Positions 5,454 through 6,849 of a DNA stretch of 6,849 nt are shown here, piece by piece; position 1 is the first letter of the stretch, and each line of letters begins with the position of its first letter. Source of the DNA: WHUA01 sp964585785. Lineage in GTDB: Bacteria; Pseudomonadota; Alphaproteobacteria; UBA8366. A model generated the notes under the pieces. The model worked only from the letters and a program-made list of their open reading frames with translations, had not been told where the DNA came from and searched no databases. The translations under genes and the position numbers were made by a program. The stretch lies in assembly GCA_964585785.1 (NCBI GenBank), contig CAZPFL010000233.1, forward strand, positions 1 through 6,849, read 5' to 3'.

Positions 5454-6509
5454 TTATTCGGCCAGAGCCAGCGTTTCGATCCCGCCGGTCCGCGTGAAGC
5501 GCGAATGCTCGGGCAGGTACCAGTCCATCTTGCCCGGGCCGATGCGCTGGCTGTTCTCGTCGTCGAGCCAGAGGCGGAGCAGCTTGCGGGTGTGCTCCGG
5601 CGTGTCGCGGTAGCCGGTGCGCGAATGCAGCACCAGGAAATTGTTGACGAACTGGAGGTCGCCCTTGCGCAGCTCCATCGACACGCACATGTCGGGCCGC
5701 TGGATCACCTCTTCGAGATAGGCCAGCGCCGCCTTTTCATGCGCCGTGATCTCGATGCCTTCCTCCTCGCAATAGAGGATCGACGGTCCCGCATAGGCCA
5801 GGTGGAAATGCCCGCCGAAGAAGCCGAAGACCGGCGTGCGGTAGGGCGTCACCGCGGCGTCCTCGGGCTCCCGCTGGTTACGGCGATGGTGATGGAAGCC
5901 GCGCTGCAGCGCCTCGATGAACTCGGGCCGGGTGCGCAGGATCTCGTTGTAGACCGCGGGACCGCTGACCAGCCGGCTCGAGCCGCCTTCCGCCGCCGTC
6001 TCGAGACAGAGCAGCGTCACCGTGTTGGTGCCGTCGGTGTGGTAATCGAGATGGGCGTTGGAATGGTAGCCGCGCATCTGCTGGTCGTAGGCCTTGCCCT
6101 TGTCCATGACCTCGAGGATGAACTCGCCCTCGCGGTTCTGCAGCGTGATCCGGCCGAGATGCGCGCACAGGCCGCAATAGGCCAGCGTGATCTCGTCCTC
6201 GCTGTAGCCCTCGACGGGGAAGCCCGACAGCATGGCGAAGCCAGGGCCGCACTCGACCTCGCGGTAGAGCTCGGCCAGCACGGCGCCGGTGACCTCGAGC
6301 GGGAAATCCTCGGGCGTGATGTCCTTGGGCTCGACGCCGCGCGACTGGGCGATGCGCATGCAGCGGTCGATCTCGCCCCGCATTTCGGAATCGAGCGCGT
6401 GCACCCAGCTGCGATCGTCGGGATAGTCGGCGCCGGTCCAGACCGTGGCGTCCTTGATGAGCGTGCCCGGCTGGAGCTGCGAAAGCTCGTATTTCCGCTG
6501 TACAGTCAT
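5454..6509 (-). CDS. TauD/TfdA-family Fe(II)/2-oxoglutarate-dependent dioxygenase
   Basis: A 351-residue cytoplasmic non-haem iron oxygenase of the taurine dioxygenase/clavaminate synthase-like fold. It couples 2-oxoglutarate decarboxylation to hydroxylation of a substrate, often followed by its cleavage. The iron ligands are visible: His157 and Asp159 in YHTDGTN, and His295 in FVNNFLVLHSR. Arg308, 13 residues after the second His, is in the usual position to bind 2-oxoglutarate. The N-terminal ~70 residues, before the fold proper, are less recognisable. The frame is open upstream to 6581, but the ATG at 6509 has GGGAGG (6516-6521) 6 nt before it, and the extension would run into repeat DNA. 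The start region closely resembles that of the permease (GGGAGGATYGTYATG). The substrate is unknown: carboxylates, sulfonates, aryloxyacids and phosphonates are all used by relatives. The permease and the hydratase nearby favour organic acid catabolism. Confidence 0.88.
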   Translation of the reverse strand: MTVQRKYELSQLQPGTLIKDATVWTGADYPDDRSWVHALDSEMRGEIDRCMRIAQSRGVEPKDITPEDFPLEVTGAVLAELYREVECGPGFAMLSGFPVEGYSEDEITLAYCGLCAHLGRITLQNREGEFILEVMDKGKAYDQQMRGYHSNAHLDYHTDGTNTVTLLCLETAAEGGSSRLVSGPAVYNEILRTRPEFIEALQRGFHHHRRNQREPEDAAVTPYRTPVFGFFGGHFHLAYAGPSILYCEEEGIEITAHEKAALAYLEEVIQRPDMCVSMELRKGDLQFVNNFLVLHSRTGYRDTPEHTRKLLRLWLDDENSQRIGPGKMDWYLPEHSRFTRTGGIETLALAE

Positions 6510-6543
6510 AACAATCCTCCCACCGCCCCAATGGGCGCTGCAC

Positions 6544-6658
6544 ACCCCCACCCGGCGCTTCGCGCCGACCTCCCCCGTCAAGGGGGAGGTTATCTTATTT
6601 AATACTTACCTCCCCCCTTGCGGGGGAGGTCGCGAGCGTCAGCGAGCGGGTGGGGGGT
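6544..6658. repeat. Inverted pair of REP-like GC-rich hairpin elements
   Basis: Two related units face each other around an AT-rich 17-bp spacer (6591-6607). Left unit: CCCCCACCC, a GGCGC-ttc-GCGCC hairpin (6554-6566), then ACCTCCCCC (6568-6576), loop GTCAA, GGGGGAGGT (6582-6590). Right unit: ACCTCCCCC (6608-6616), loop CTTGC, GGGGGAGGT (6622-6630), a GCGAGCG-tca-GCGAGCG segment, then GGGTGGGGGG. The outer arms are also reverse complements. This is the arrangement of paired REP elements (BIME-like). It fills most of the gap between the hydratase stop and the dioxygenase start, and could terminate transcription or protect mRNA ends. On the plus strand the left stem is followed by TATCTTATTT, terminator-like. 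Confidence 0.75.
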
Positions 6659-6687
6659 ATTCCCCGCATCTCTGTCTCCGGGAATTG

Positions 6688-6849
6688 CTACCGTCCGACG
6701 AAATTCGGCTTGCGCTTCTCCATGAAGGCGCGGCGGCCTTCGATATAGTCCTGGCTGTCGAAGCAGCCGTCGTAGAGCCGCTTGCAGAGCGCGAGGTCCT
6801 GCTTCTCCGGGTCCTTCATGATCTCGCCGACGATCGCCTTGACCGACTT
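6688..6849 (-). CDS. Enoyl-CoA hydratase/isomerase (crotonase) family protein, C-terminal end (cut by window edge)
   Basis: Only the last 53 residues are present, open to the right edge and ending at a TAG (6688-6690). The segment DSQDYIEGRRAFMEKRKPNFVGR is the usual C-terminus of crotonase-superfamily proteins (D/E-x-x-EG-x-x-AF-x-EKR-x-P-x-F-x-G). It follows a helical stretch like that before this motif in enoyl-CoA hydratases. These enzymes hydrate or isomerise acyl-CoA esters in fatty acid, amino acid or aromatic degradation. The active-site glutamates and the oxyanion-hole region lie outside the window, so the exact reaction cannot be judged. It is on the same strand as the dioxygenase, 178 bp upstream of it, with the repeat pair between them. 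Confidence 0.85.
   Translation of the reverse strand, partial: KSVKAIVGEIMKDPEKQDLALCKRLYDGCFDSQDYIEGRRAFMEKRKPNFVGR

Noticed and set aside
6509..6581. Longer dioxygenase with 24 extra N-terminal residues starting at 6581
   Set aside because: The extension is coded inside the REP-like repeat and lacks a ribosome binding site, whereas the ATG at 6509 has GGGAGG at good spacing.
5505..6602. Plus-strand frame of 365 codons opposite the dioxygenase
   Set aside because: Exact antisense shadow of a gene with clear catalytic residues; it even runs into the repeat region.

Overview
The window is high-GC DNA from a Gram-negative bacterium, most likely an alphaproteobacterium (Rhodospirillales/Hyphomicrobiales type). 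This placement is inferred from GC-rich codon use, periplasmic and secreted proteins, and hairpins of the CCTCCCCC...GGGGGAGG and CCTTCCCC...GGGGAAGG type that I recall as scattered repeats in such genomes. No species can be named from the sequence alone.

Layout. Positions 1-458 (minus strand) hold the N-terminal 152 codons of a DegP/HtrA periplasmic serine protease, cut by the left edge just after its catalytic histidine. A 260-bp divergent intergenic region follows. Next is a complete plus-strand gene (719-1981) for phosphonoacetate hydrolase (PhnA), with the full metal-binding set of the alkaline phosphatase superfamily. After a 139-bp gap come two plus-strand genes (2121-3008 and 3005-3757) that overlap by 4 bp. 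They encode paralogous secreted proteins of unknown function sharing six equally spaced cysteines. A 42-bp composite hairpin lies between them and the convergent minus-strand genes.

The right half is all minus strand. Read in the direction of transcription it holds the C-terminus of an enoyl-CoA hydratase-like protein (6688 to the edge), an inverted pair of REP-like hairpins (6544-6658), a TauD/TfdA-type Fe(II)/2-oxoglutarate dioxygenase (5454-6509), a strong hairpin, a 281-bp regulatory gap with two palindromic operator candidates, and an MFS permease of the sialate/lactate (SHS) or aromatic-acid (AAHS) symporter type (3874-5172).

How they fit. Permease, dioxygenase and hydratase look like parts of an uptake and catabolism module for an organic acid whose identity is not visible. 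PhnA would release acetate and phosphate from phosphonoacetate, but its usual partners (phnW, phnY, a regulator) are absent here. The least understood part is the tandem pair of exported six-cysteine proteins. I see no tRNA, rRNA, CRISPR array, insertion sequence or phage gene.
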